Below are positions 43,000 through 51,859 of a stretch of DNA of 64,000 nt, piece after piece; positions within the stretch are counted from its first letter, which is position 1; each line of letters begins with the position of its first letter. The notes under the pieces are model-generated. The model was given only the letters and a program-made list of their open reading frames with translations. It was not told the DNA's origin and made no database searches. Both the position numbers and the translations under genes were made by a program. The DNA is from Aldehydirespirator sp965220485. Lineage in GTDB: Bacteria > Actinomycetota > Acidimicrobiia > Acidimicrobiales > Aldehydirespiratoraceae. The stretch lies in NCBI GenBank assembly GCA_965220485.1, contig OZ244832.1:3658001-3722000 (forward strand), in the 5' to 3' direction.

Positions 43000-44367
43000 G
43001 TGCGAGTACGCCGGACAATACTGCTAGTGGTTTCGTGCGCCATGCTGGCCGCGGGCACGGCTGTCGCACAACAGACCCCCACCCCGGAGCCGCTGACTCC
43101 TGTCCAGCGGCGGGCGGTCAGGCTGTTTATTGATGACGGTATCCTCAGCGGAACGTCATGCTCGATCCGGGACTGCAGCGGAACCGTGGAGCGCTGGGAG
43201 GTGGCGCTGTGGATCGTGCGCCTCCTCGACGGCAAGCCGACGAGCCATCGAGCGTTCGTCGATGTCGACTCCGAGCAGCCGTACGCAGGATACGTGCAGA
43301 CCATGTTCGACTTGGGCGTCACCGTGGGATGCATGGTGGATCCGCTGCGGTACTGCCCCAACCAGGAGACCAAACGCGGGCAGATGGCAGCCTTCGTCAC
43401 CCGCGCCTACGACTTGGACGATGTCATACCGCCCCACGGGTTCTCTGACGTGCCGCGGGCCCACACATTCTGGGACAACATCTCGGCGCTGAAGAACGCG
43501 GGCGTCCTGTCCTCCGATTGCGCCGATGGCGAGGGCCTGTTCTGTCCGGACGATCCCATCGTTGCCGCCAAGGCAGTGGAATGGCTCTACCGTGCATCCC
43601 GACTCGACACCACTGACAGCCGGAATGGCGGTGGCGGTGGCGTTGGCGGTCGTGGCGGCGGTGGCGGTAGTGGTGGCGGCGGTGGCGGTAATGGTGGCGG
43701 CGGTAATGGTGGCGGTAATGGTGGCGGCGGTGGCGGCGGTAATGGTGACGCCACCACGACCACCAGCAGCACTACTTCCACTACGACAACCACCACGACC
43801 ACTACCAGCAGCACTACTTCCACTACGACAACCACTACGACCACTACCAGCAGCACTACTTCCACTACGACAACCACCACAACCATTCCCGTTGGCGATG
43901 ACGGCCCCGGCGGCGCAGAGATCGACATCGGACCGGAGGGCGAGTGCACCCACTGGTATTCTCATGCCAGAGCCGGTGGTGGTGATGTCAAGTCCCATGT
44001 GCTTCTGAGCGAGGACCTGATCCTGGACGACGGTCGGACCCTGGATGCCGGGCTCTACGCCCATCGGCACGACGGCGATGTTCTACGGTGGTGGTATTGG
44101 CCCCAACCGATAAACGGAGAACAGCAAGGGGTTACCAACCTGCCCGAGGGTGATCCACGGATTCCCTGTGACCACGAGGAGTGCCCAACGGACCACGATC
44201 ACGATGGAATGGGCAGATTCGAGTACTTGGCTGGCAGCCACTACTTCGGTGAAGACAGCCATCGCGCCCGACGATTCGTCTATCAGGAAGACGGGACATG
44301 GCGACTCGGAGACAGCACGGAGTCGATTGCTAATCGGGACGGGCCCTGCCTCCATCCGATGCACTGA
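43000..44367 (+). CDS. Secreted protein with SLH-like N-terminal region and Gly/Thr-rich linkers
   Basis: 455 aa: signal peptide (RRTILLVVSCAMLAAGTAVA), two to three SLH-like segments to about residue 200 (FVDVDSEQPYAGYVQTMFDL, GFSDVPRAHTFWDNISALKN), and a Gly/Asn linker of about 40 residues. A TTTTTSSTTST linker encoded by repetitive trinucleotides follows (about 43755-43880). The C-terminal domain of about 150 residues is rich in His, Trp and Cys (CTHWYSHARAGGGDVKSHV, DHEECPTDHDHDGMG) and is unknown to me. SLH segments usually bind cell-wall polymers. GTG start at 43000. Confidence 0.78.
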   Translation: MRVRRTILLVVSCAMLAAGTAVAQQTPTPEPLTPVQRRAVRLFIDDGILSGTSCSIRDCSGTVERWEVALWIVRLLDGKPTSHRAFVDVDSEQPYAGYVQTMFDLGVTVGCMVDPLRYCPNQETKRGQMAAFVTRAYDLDDVIPPHGFSDVPRAHTFWDNISALKNAGVLSSDCADGEGLFCPDDPIVAAKAVEWLYRASRLDTTDSRNGGGGGVGGRGGGGGSGGGGGGNGGGGNGGGNGGGGGGGNGDATTTTSSTTSTTTTTTTTTSSTTSTTTTTTTTTSSTTSTTTTTTTIPVGDDGPGGAEIDIGPEGECTHWYSHARAGGGDVKSHVLLSEDLILDDGRTLDAGLYAHRHDGDVLRWWYWPQPINGEQQGVTNLPEGDPRIPCDHEECPTDHDHDGMGRFEYLAGSHYFGEDSHRARRFVYQEDGTWRLGDSTESIANRDGPCLHPMH

Positions 44368-44383
44368 CCGGTCCTGCGGTGGA

Positions 44384-44785
44384 TCAGTCTTGGTTCTGGG
44401 TCCAGTCGCTGATGGCGGTCTCGCAGGGGCCTATCAGCGGGGCGACGTTGGGGTAGCCCGCGTAGGGGGCCAGCGCTATCAGGGTCTCGCGCAACTCGTC
44501 GGGGGCTAGCTCGCCCCGTTTGAGGGCTGACTGGGCCTGGAGCTTCCACACGTCGGTGGAGCCCCGGGCTGCGATCACGCCCATGATGAGCAGGCGCCGG
44601 TCACGGATCGACAGCACGTCGCGGTCCCACACCTCGGCGAACAGGCTTCGCATCATCACGTCGTTGAAGGCCATCGTTCCCTCGGGCAGGGCCGGCACCT
44701 CCCCCTGGTAGATCTCAGTCACCATGGCGACGCCGCGCTCATAGGTGTCGTCGGCGGGGCTGTCGGGGACGTTGTCGGCGCTCAT
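44384..44785 (-). CDS. Carboxymuconolactone decarboxylase (CMD) family protein
   Basis: A 133-aa alpha-helical protein of the AhpD/CMD fold (RSLFAEVWDRDVLSIRDRRL, TDVWKLQAQSALKRGELAPD, ALAPYAGYPN). It lacks the CxxC of AhpD, so it is the decarboxylase-like or simply hypothetical branch. ATG 44785 overlaps the upstream stop (ATGA), placing it in one transcript with the broken dehydrogenase. Its function may be linked to the degradation pathway those genes once served. Confidence 0.8.
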   Translation of the reverse strand: MSADNVPDSPADDTYERGVAMVTEIYQGEVPALPEGTMAFNDVMMRSLFAEVWDRDVLSIRDRRLLIMGVIAARGSTDVWKLQAQSALKRGELAPDELRETLIALAPYAGYPNVAPLIGPCETAISDWTQNQD

Positions 44786-45646
44786 TCGCACTCCTCGTTG
44801 ACCTCGTGGACGTTGTAGACGGCGGGCATGGCGGCCCGCACCGCCTCCAGCACCGCCGCGGCGCCGGGCCGGGGGCGGCCCAGCTCCAGCGCCAGCGACA
44901 GATCCTTGTCGGCGATCCCGGCCTGAGTCTCCAGCATGGCCTGCTGCTCGCCCCGGATGTGCTCATCAGGGATCTCCAGCAGGGCGCAGTACTGCTCGGT
45001 CGGCGCTCCCAGTTGGCCCATCGACCGCCACGCCTCCAGCAGCGCGGCCGGCTCACCGCCGCTGCTGGCCACCATGTCGTGGGCCGCGGCCGCCGCCGCG
45101 AACTGGGCGTAGGTCATCACGTTGATGGCGATCTTCAGGGCCGCGCCCACGCCCACCGGCCCGGCGTCGATGATGGTGTCGGCATAGACATCGAGCAGTT
45201 GCCGGGCCGAGGAGGGCATGTCGGTTAGCCCCCCGGCCAGCAGCGTCAGGTTGCCGGCCCTGGCATTGTCGGTGCCACCGGCCACGCAGGCGTCGAAACA
45301 CGGCTACCCCCCATTCGGCGGCTGTTTCCCGGGCCGCCACCACCGTGTCGGGATGCACCGTGGAATGAATGAGCACGCCGAGTCCGTAGTGGGCACCCTC
45401 CACGATGCTGCCCGGTCCCGACAGCACCGCTTCGATGTGGGCCGCGGCCGGCACGCACACGCTCACGACGTCGCTGGCCCGGGCCACTTCAGCGGCGTTG
45501 GCGCCCGCTTCAGCACCCAGCGACACAGCTACTTCCACCGCAGCAGGATCGATGTCGTGGACTGTCACAACCGCGCCGCGGTGGATCAGGGTCTCCGCCA
45601 TCGCCGAGCCCATCATGCCCAGCCCGATGTAGCCGCAACGGGTCAC
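44782..45646 (-). pseudogene. 3-hydroxyisobutyrate dehydrogenase-like protein, broken by a frameshift
   Basis: Two overlapping frames make up one NAD-dependent beta-hydroxyacid dehydrogenase. The N-terminal frame has the Rossmann start RCGYIGLGMMGSAMAETLIH; the C-terminal frame has AGGTDNARAGNLTLLAGG and the catalytic-Lys helix GVGAALKIAINVMTYAQF. The frames meet at 45296-45298, where one extra A (a run of three on the plus strand) destroys VFDACVAGGT. Removing one base restores an open gene of about 287 aa starting at GTG 45646. This is either a real mutation or a sequence error. Confidence 0.85.
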
Positions 45647-46288
45647 CCCGCGACGCTCCGAGAGCAACTCCCGCCGGGCACCTTACCCGCACGGCGCCGG
45701 TCCAGATCCTCGGTGAAGTAGGCCAGTACCTCGAAGATTGCCTCGTACGCCACCCTGGGGATCTCCATGGACCCGTCCTCGCGAATCAGGCCCCGGTCGG
45801 CGCCGTCCCGCAGCATGTCCCGGTCGGCCTCGGGGATGCCGAGCACGGCCGAGATCACATCCATCGGAAAGCAGCCCGCTAAATCGGTCATCAGGTCCGC
45901 GTGGCCCGACTCGATCACCGAGTCGATGTAGTGGTTGACGATCCTGCGGATCTCGTCCTCCATCTTGGCCACCCGCCGGACCGTGAACACCCGCGACACC
46001 AGCATCCGCAGCGCGGTGTGCTCCGGCGGGTCGATCTCGATCATCTGTTGGAACATGGGGTTGGTGTGGTTGATGGGCCGCCTGGCCTCCAGGGCCACAC
46101 CCCCGGCCGAGGAGCAGGTCTCGTAGTCCTGGAAGGCCTCCTGCACGTCCTCGAAGCGGCTCAGTGCCCAGAAGGTCAAGTCGGGGTTCCAATAGTCACG
46201 GCGCCTCGTCACGCAGGCGGCGGTACGTGTCGTACGGGTTGTCGTGTGTGGAGAACGCGTAGGGGTTGTACACCACGGCGGCGGTCAC
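45643..46288 (-). pseudogene. Cytochrome P450, N-terminal half with frameshift
   Basis: From a GTG at 46288 the protein begins as a P450 (YNPYAFSTHDNPYDTYRRLRDEAP). A frameshift near 46200 follows, and it continues YWNPDLTFWALSRFEDVQEA, EIDPPEHTALRMLVSRVFT and DVISAVLGIPEADRDMLRDG. It stops at 45643 after unrelated residues (RRAGKVPGGSCSR). The I helix, ExxR and haem-Cys region are missing, about half of the gene. It ends where the dehydrogenase gene starts, so a deletion probably joined them. Confidence 0.85.
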
Positions 46289-46413
46289 GCCCTGATGGTA
46301 GGGCAGCCTCGCCAATGCGCCCCGTGGACGGCCAACGATGCGATACTTCGGCCCGGAGAGGAATGCGGGAGTCCGGCCATGGGGTGCGGCTGACAGCCCG
46401 CAGGGAGGGCGCG

Positions 46414-47934
46414 GTGAGGGCGAGGACCATCGGGCTGGCAGGGACGGGCGTGATCGGCGCCGGGTGGGCGGTGCGGGTACTGGCCCGGGGACACGACGCC
46501 GTTGCCTGGGATCCCGCTGACGGGGCTGAGGCGCGGCTCCGGGCTGCCGTCGAGCGGGCCTGGCCCGCGGCCGCCCGCCTGGGGCTGTTCCCAGGTGCCG
46601 ACGTGGCCCGGCTGCGCTGGGCCGACTCCCCCGAGGAGGTCGCGGCCCAAGCCGGCTGGATCCAGGAGAGCGCCCCCGAGGACGGTTCGGTCAAGATCCC
46701 GCTACTGCGCCGCCTCGACGCGGCCGCCGAGCTCGAAACGGTGATCGCCAGCAGCTCGTCGGGCCTGCTGCCGACCCACCTGGCCGAGGGGTTGCGCCAT
46801 CCCGAGCGGTTGCTGATCGGCCACCCGTTCAATCCGGTCTACCTGCTGCCGTTGGTGGAGGTCGTGCCCGGCGAAGCCACCAGCACCGAGGCCGTCGCCG
46901 CGGCCGTCGCCCACTACGACGACCTGGTGATGCACCCGCTGGTGGTGCGCAACGAGGTCGAGGGCTACCTGTCGGACCGACTCCAGGAGGCACTGTGGCG
47001 GGAGAACCTGCACCTAGTGAACGACGGCGTCGCCACCACCGCCGAGTTGGACGACTCGATCGTCTACGGCCCCGGCCTGCGCTGGGCGGCCATGGGCACC
47101 AACCTCACCTTCCACGTGGCCGGCGGCGAGGGCGGGATGCGCCACATGCTGGGCCAGTTCGGTCCCGCTCTGAAGCTGCCGTGGACCCGGCTGCAGGCCC
47201 CCGAGCTGACCGGTGAGCTGACCGAGACCATGGCTGCGGGCTGCGAGGACCAGGCCGCCGGACGGTCCATCGCTGAGCTGGAGCGGCAGCGAGACGACTG
47301 CCTGCTGGCCGTCATGCGGGCGCTGAGACCCAGCGGGATCGGCGCGGGCCGCCTGGTGGCCGAGCGGGAGGCTCGCATCCTGGCCGCCAAAGCCGTCGCC
47401 GAGGCCGAGTCGTGGACGGCGGGCGCCGAGATCGCCGCTCCGCTGGGGTTGTATTCGGCCGTCGTGGAGCCCGATTGGGTGGACTACAACGGCCACATGA
47501 CCGAGTGGGCGTTCCTCACCGCCTTCGGGTGGGCCTCCGATGCCCTGTTCCGCTACGTGGGCATCGACGAAGACCACCGAGCCGGCGGCCACTCCTACTA
47601 CACGGTCGAGACCCACCTCAACCATCGGCGCGAGGCCTCCCTAGGCGAGCCGCTGAGGGTCACCACCCAGGTGCTCGGCAGCGACGCCAAGCGGCTACAC
47701 ATCTTCCATGCCATGTACCGGGCCGGCGAGCTGCTGTGCACCGGCGAGCAGATGCTTGTTCACGTTGACACCCAGGCCGGGCGCAGCGCGCCGCTGTTCG
47801 GAGGTCCGGCCGCTGCGGTGGCCGCGGTCACCGCAGCCCACGCGTCCATGCCGGTTCCGCCGCAGGCAGGCAGCCGCATGGCCATCGGCGCCCCCCGCAC
47901 CCCAGAGGCCGAGCGGATGGGCGACAGTTCATGA
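46414..47934 (+). CDS. L-carnitine dehydrogenase fused to betainyl-CoA-type thioesterase
   Basis: 506 aa. Residues 1-320 are a 3-hydroxyacyl-CoA dehydrogenase-type enzyme: NAD motif GLAGTGVIGAGWAVRVLARG, catalytic IGHPFNPVYLLPLVEVVPGE, and NDGVATTAELDDSIVYGPGL, the pattern of L-carnitine dehydrogenase. Residues 345-480 are a hotdog thioesterase (EPDWVDYNGHMTEWAFLTAF). This fusion is known for carnitine degradation: carnitine to 3-dehydrocarnitine, then hydrolysis of betainyl-CoA to betaine. GTG 46414 is preceded by GGAGGG. It heads a plus-strand cluster of CoA enzymes, although the BKACE cleavage enzyme is not visible. Confidence 0.88.
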   Translation: MRARTIGLAGTGVIGAGWAVRVLARGHDAVAWDPADGAEARLRAAVERAWPAAARLGLFPGADVARLRWADSPEEVAAQAGWIQESAPEDGSVKIPLLRRLDAAAELETVIASSSSGLLPTHLAEGLRHPERLLIGHPFNPVYLLPLVEVVPGEATSTEAVAAAVAHYDDLVMHPLVVRNEVEGYLSDRLQEALWRENLHLVNDGVATTAELDDSIVYGPGLRWAAMGTNLTFHVAGGEGGMRHMLGQFGPALKLPWTRLQAPELTGELTETMAAGCEDQAAGRSIAELERQRDDCLLAVMRALRPSGIGAGRLVAEREARILAAKAVAEAESWTAGAEIAAPLGLYSAVVEPDWVDYNGHMTEWAFLTAFGWASDALFRYVGIDEDHRAGGHSYYTVETHLNHRREASLGEPLRVTTQVLGSDAKRLHIFHAMYRAGELLCTGEQMLVHVDTQAGRSAPLFGGPAAAVAAVTAAHASMPVPPQAGSRMAIGAPRTPEAERMGDSS

Positions 47935-47953
47935 GGACCTTCGCGAGGCGGCG

Positions 47954-48008
47954 AGCGAGGCCGTGGCCCGAGCGGCCCGTGAGCGTAGCGAACAAGAGCG
48001 GGAAACAA
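47954..48008 (+). repeat. Dispersed SEQER-type repeat, copy 2
   Basis: GCGAGGCCGTGGCCCGAGCG through AACAAGAGCGGGAAACA, about 90 % identical to 5062-5115. It lies directly after the carnitine dehydrogenase gene and before the 177-bp element; the same pairing of this repeat with the 177-bp element, in reversed order, is seen near 5 kb. Confidence 0.7.
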
Positions 48009-48049
48009 CATGCTTCACAGCGGGGCCCTGTCACCCATGCGCAGGGCCT

Positions 48050-48226
48050 CTAGTGTCCTGAGTCGCTAGTTCGTGGCGAATTGGAAGGTTCACAGGACGC
48101 CGGGACCGGGACCACTGCCTCGGTCGGTCGAACTTCAATCAGTTATCCACCTCTAGTGTGGCAAAGTGCTTGAAGTTCCGCTTCGCCCCCACACATCTTC
48201 AACGAATTCCCCACTCAGGACACTAG
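48050..48226 (+). mobile_element. CTAG-bounded 177-bp miniature element, copy 2
   Basis: Identical by eye to 4836-5012, same orientation, with 14-bp terminal inverted repeats and CTAG at both ends. It splits the carnitine dehydrogenase gene from the acyl-CoA dehydrogenase gene and ends 14 nt before the latter's ribosome-binding site, so it may carry or disturb the promoter of the downstream genes. Confidence 0.85.
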
Positions 48227-48251
48227 CAACTGAGCACGCAAGGAGGCTGAC

Positions 48252-49412
48252 TTGGACTTCTCGATCAGCGAATCCCAGCAGATGGTGGTCGGCACCGTGC
48301 GCGCCTTCACCGAGCGCGAGTTGGTCCCCCACGAGGACGAGGTGGAGCGCACCGGCCAGGTTCGCCCCGAGGTGGTGGACGAGATCCGTCGCAAGGCCCT
48401 CGATGCGGGGCTCTACGCGGCCAACATGCCCGTCGAGCTCGGCGGCGGCGGCCTCGACGACCTGACCCTGGCCATGGCCGAGCGGGCCTTCGGCTGGACC
48501 GCCTACGCCTTGCACTACATCGTGGCCCGCCCGTCCAACATCCTGCGAGCCTGCACCGGCGACCAGGTCGAGGAGTACCTGCTGCCCACGGTGCGAGGCG
48601 AAAGGGTGGAGTGCCTGGCCATGAGCGAGCCCGACGCGGGCTCCGACCTGAGGGGCATGACGTGCCGGGCCGAACGCCGGGGCGACCACTTCGCGGTGAA
48701 CGGCTCCAAGCACTTCATCAGCCACGCCGACCTGGCCGACTACGTGATCCTGTTCGCCGCCACCGGCACCACCGACACCAGCCGAGGCGCCCGCAAGCTG
48801 ATCTCGGCGCTGCTGGTGGACTTCGAAACGCCCGGCCTGGAACGGGTGCCCGGCTACAACTGCGTGTCGAACCGGGGCTACCACAACTTCATCCTGAACT
48901 TCGACAATGTCCAGGTGCCCGCCTCCAAGCTGCTCGGCGAGGAGCACCGGGGCTTCGACGTGGCCAATGAGTGGCTGGGCAGCACCCGCCTGCAGGTAGC
49001 CGCGGTGTGCCTGGGCCGGGCCGACCGGGCCCTGTCTGTGGCCCTCGACTGGGCCGCGACCCGCCAGCAGTTCGGGCAGCGGATCGGACGGTTCCAGGGG
49101 GTGTCCTTCAAGCTGGCCGACATGCGCACCCGCCTGTTGCAGGCGGAGCTGATGACCTACCGGGCAGCGTGGCTCTCAGCGCAGGGCGAGATGACCGACG
49201 CCGACGCAGCCATGGCCAAGCTGTCGGCCACCGAGATGCTCCAGTTCGTGTCGGACGAGGCGATTCAGATCCTCGGGGGGATGGGGCTTATGGACGAGCT
49301 GCCGCTGGAGCGGATCTGGCGAGACGCCCGGGTGGACCGCATCTGGGACGGCACCAGCGAGATCCAGCGCCACATCGTGTCGCGCGACATGCTGCGACCT
49401 CTCGGCTGCTGA
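48252..49412 (+). CDS. Acyl-CoA dehydrogenase (possibly crotonobetainyl-CoA type)
   Basis: 386-aa flavoenzyme with the full family pattern: MSEPDAGSDLRGMTCRAERR (FAD/substrate loop), LGSTRLQVAAVCLGRADRAL, RQQFGQRIGRFQGVSFKLAD, and ILGGMGLMDELPLERIWRDA followed by DGTSEIQRHIVSRDML. TTG start at 48252 is fixed by AGGAGG 5 nt before it. The position before a CoA ligase and CaiD suggests a CaiA-like role in reducing crotonobetainyl-CoA or a related acyl-CoA. Substrate specificity cannot be read from motifs alone. Confidence 0.9.
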   Translation: MDFSISESQQMVVGTVRAFTERELVPHEDEVERTGQVRPEVVDEIRRKALDAGLYAANMPVELGGGGLDDLTLAMAERAFGWTAYALHYIVARPSNILRACTGDQVEEYLLPTVRGERVECLAMSEPDAGSDLRGMTCRAERRGDHFAVNGSKHFISHADLADYVILFAATGTTDTSRGARKLISALLVDFETPGLERVPGYNCVSNRGYHNFILNFDNVQVPASKLLGEEHRGFDVANEWLGSTRLQVAAVCLGRADRALSVALDWAATRQQFGQRIGRFQGVSFKLADMRTRLLQAELMTYRAAWLSAQGEMTDADAAMAKLSATEMLQFVSDEAIQILGGMGLMDELPLERIWRDARVDRIWDGTSEIQRHIVSRDMLRPLGC

Positions 49413-49459
49413 CGTGCCGTGATCACGACCGTGCGCCCGACCGCGAGCCCGCCAGTTCC

Positions 49460-51859
49460 GTGACGGGTCGGCTCGATCGGCTGTTGCGGCCGCGGTCGCT
49501 GGCCTTCATCGGAGGCGCGGTCGCCGAGCTGGCCATCGACGCCTGCCGCTCGTTCGGCTTCTCGGGCGACATGTGGGCCGTCAACCCCCGCCGGCAGCTG
49601 CGCGACCTGCCCACCTTCGCATCGGTGGATGAACTGCCGGCCGGAGCCGACGCCGCCTTTGTGGGGGTGGACCGCCACACCGCCGCCGACGTGGTGCGCC
49701 AACTGGTCGCAATCGGCACGGGCGCTGCGGTGTGCCACGCCTCAGGCTTCGCTGAGACCGGCGAGGCCGGAGCAGTCCTCCAAGCCGAGCTGGTAGCGGC
49801 GTCGGCAGGAATGCCGCTGGTAGGCCCCAACTGCTACGGGACGCTGTCGGCGCTGACCGGCGCGGCGCTGTGGCCCGACGTGCACGGCCTGGCCCGCTGC
49901 GACCGTGGCATCGCGCTGCTGAGCCAGAGCGGCAACATCGCAGTGAACCTCACCATGCAGCGCCGGGGTCTCGACATCGCCTTGGTGATGACGCTGGGGA
50001 ACCAGGCCGATGTGGGCATCTCGGAAGCCTTCGAGGCCATGGCCGCTGACGACGCGGTTACCGGGGTGGGTCTGTGCATCGAGGAACTGGACGACACTGA
50101 GCGGTTCGTTGCCGCGGCTGCCTCCGCTCGCCGCCGGGGCCTGCCCGTGGTGGTGCTCAAGCTGGGAGCGTCGGAAGCCTCCGGCGCCATCGCTGTCACC
50201 CACACCGCCTCGCTGGTGGGCGACGACGCCGCCTACAGAGCGCTGTTCGACCGGCTGGGCCTTCGCCGGGTGCACACCCTGCCCGAACTGCTCGACACCC
50301 TGGCCGTCCTGTGCGCCCTCGGACCCTTGAGGGGCGACCGGCTGGTGTCGTTGAGCTGTTCCGGCGGCGAGGCGGCGCTGGTCGCCGATCGCAGCCGATG
50401 TCGCAGCTTGAGCTTCCCGCCCTTCACTCCCGATCACGCCAGCCGGGTGGCGTCCGCCCTTGACGGCCGGGCTGCGGTCACCAACCCGCTCGACTACCAC
50501 ACGTTCATCTGGGGCGACGAGGTCCGTCTGGCCGGCTGCTTCGGGGCCGCCCTCGGCGCGGACGCCCAAGAGCCCGCTTCGCCAGTGGCCCGAGCGGCCC
50601 GTGCGCGCAGCGAACAGGAGCGTGAAGGACCGTTGGCCGTAGCGGCCCGTGCGCGCAGCGAACAGGAGCGGATGACACCGTTCGATGCCGCGCTCCTCGT
50701 GCTCGACTTCCCCGCCGACGGACTCGACCGGTCGCGCTGGTGGCCCACCCTGCAGGCCTTCGCCGCGGCCTGCACTGCCAGCGGCACTCCCGGTGTGGTC
50801 GCCTCCTCGATGGCTGAGAACCTTCCCACCGAGGCCCGCGTCCGGATCGCTGAGTTGGATCTGGCCGCCTGTGGCGACATCGACACCGCCCTGTCGGCCC
50901 TCGAAGCTGCCGCGGCCTTCGGTCGGTCCCTCGCCGGTCGGTCCCTCGCCGGTCGGTCCCTCGCCGGTCGGTCCCTCGCCGGTCGGTCCCTCGCCGGTCG
51001 GTCCCTCGCCGGTCGGTCCCTCGCCGGTCGGTCCCTCGCCGGTCGGTCCCTCGCCGGTCGGTCCCATTCTTCAGTTGTCCTTCTGCCTCCGTCGATCACC
51101 TCCTCTCCTGTCTTGCCGGTTGCGGCGCCCGCTCCGCTGGCCCCCGTCCATCCACCTATCGCGGCGCCGCTGGCCGACAGACCGTACGGAGGGGGTACGA
51201 CACGGAGTCCGGGGCACGGCCTCAGGACGGTGCACGAGTACGAGGCGAAGCAGCGGCTTGCCGCCGCTGGCATCGACCTGCCCCGCGGGGTGTCGGTGCC
51301 GCCGGGCGAGGCCGCGGCGGCCGCGGCCCACATCGGATTTCCGGCGGTGGTGAAGGCCTCGGGCAACCCTCACAAGTCCGACACTCGCGGGGTCGCCCTG
51401 GGGTTGGCGGATCCCGCGGCGGTGGTTGCAGCAGCCGATCGCTTGGCTGCCGCAGGCGACGGAACCGTGATCGTGGAGTCCTGCATCACCGGTGCCGTCG
51501 CCGAGTTGCTGATGAGCGTGCGGTCGTCTCCTCCGGTAGGGATGCTGCTGACCCTCGGCGCGGGCGGCACCCTGGCGGAGTTGTTCGACGACACCGCCAG
51601 TCTGCTGCTGCCTGTGTCGCCCGATGAGGTTCTCGAAGCGCTACGCAGACTGCGGATCTGGCCGCTGCTGGCCGGTCACCGGGGTCGCCCGCCGGCCGCC
51701 GTCGAGGCAGTCGTGGCCGCGGTGTCTGCGCTGGGCGCGCTGGTGCGCGACGATCGCAGCATCATCGAAGTCGAGATCAACCCCCTTATGGTCACGGCGC
51801 ACTCCGCGGTCGCGGTCGATGCGCTGATGCTCGTAGCCGAGCGCCCGGCCCATGACTGA
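49460..51859 (+). CDS. ADP-forming-type acyl-CoA synthetase with repeat insertions
   Basis: 799 aa. Domains: CoA-binding Rossmann (RPRSLAFIGGAVAELAIDA), ligase-CoA part (MPLVGPNCYGTLSALTG, LLSQSGNIAVNLTMQRRGLD, VTHTASLVGDDAAYRALF with the likely phospho-His), a second ligase part, and a C-terminal ATP-grasp from about residue 590 (VHEYEAKQRLAAAGIDLPRG, FPAVVKASG, IEVEINPLMV). It makes an acyl-CoA from acid, ATP and CoA. Two insertions are odd: about 30 residues at 376-406 made of two in-frame copies of the dispersed SEQER repeat, and nine GRSLA repeats at 488-532 in the linker before ATP-grasp. GTG 49460 is the best start; the frame is open upstream. Confidence 0.88.
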   Translation: MTGRLDRLLRPRSLAFIGGAVAELAIDACRSFGFSGDMWAVNPRRQLRDLPTFASVDELPAGADAAFVGVDRHTAADVVRQLVAIGTGAAVCHASGFAETGEAGAVLQAELVAASAGMPLVGPNCYGTLSALTGAALWPDVHGLARCDRGIALLSQSGNIAVNLTMQRRGLDIALVMTLGNQADVGISEAFEAMAADDAVTGVGLCIEELDDTERFVAAAASARRRGLPVVVLKLGASEASGAIAVTHTASLVGDDAAYRALFDRLGLRRVHTLPELLDTLAVLCALGPLRGDRLVSLSCSGGEAALVADRSRCRSLSFPPFTPDHASRVASALDGRAAVTNPLDYHTFIWGDEVRLAGCFGAALGADAQEPASPVARAARARSEQEREGPLAVAARARSEQERMTPFDAALLVLDFPADGLDRSRWWPTLQAFAAACTASGTPGVVASSMAENLPTEARVRIAELDLAACGDIDTALSALEAAAAFGRSLAGRSLAGRSLAGRSLAGRSLAGRSLAGRSLAGRSLAGRSLAGRSHSSVVLLPPSITSSPVLPVAAPAPLAPVHPPIAAPLADRPYGGGTTRSPGHGLRTVHEYEAKQRLAAAGIDLPRGVSVPPGEAAAAAAHIGFPAVVKASGNPHKSDTRGVALGLADPAAVVAAADRLAAAGDGTVIVESCITGAVAELLMSVRSSPPVGMLLTLGAGGTLAELFDDTASLLLPVSPDEVLEALRRLRIWPLLAGHRGRPPAAVEAVVAAVSALGALVRDDRSIIEVEINPLMVTAHSAVAVDALMLVAERPAHD
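50585..50677 (+). repeat. Two in-frame SEQER-type repeats inside the CoA ligase gene
   Basis: Copies at 50585-50626 and 50634-50677 encode VARAARARSEQEREG and VAARARSEQERMT. The DNA matches the intergenic copies at 5062, 47954 and 57482. The insertion keeps the frame and falls between two subdomains, where it may be tolerated. Confidence 0.82.
50921..51065 (+). repeat. 15-bp tandem repeat, nine copies, coding (GRSLA)n
   Basis: GGTCGGTCCCTCGCC repeats nine times without a mismatch (50921-51055), followed by a partial unit. It lengthens the linker of the CoA ligase in steps of five residues, so it should vary in length between strains without shifting the frame. Confidence 0.95.
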
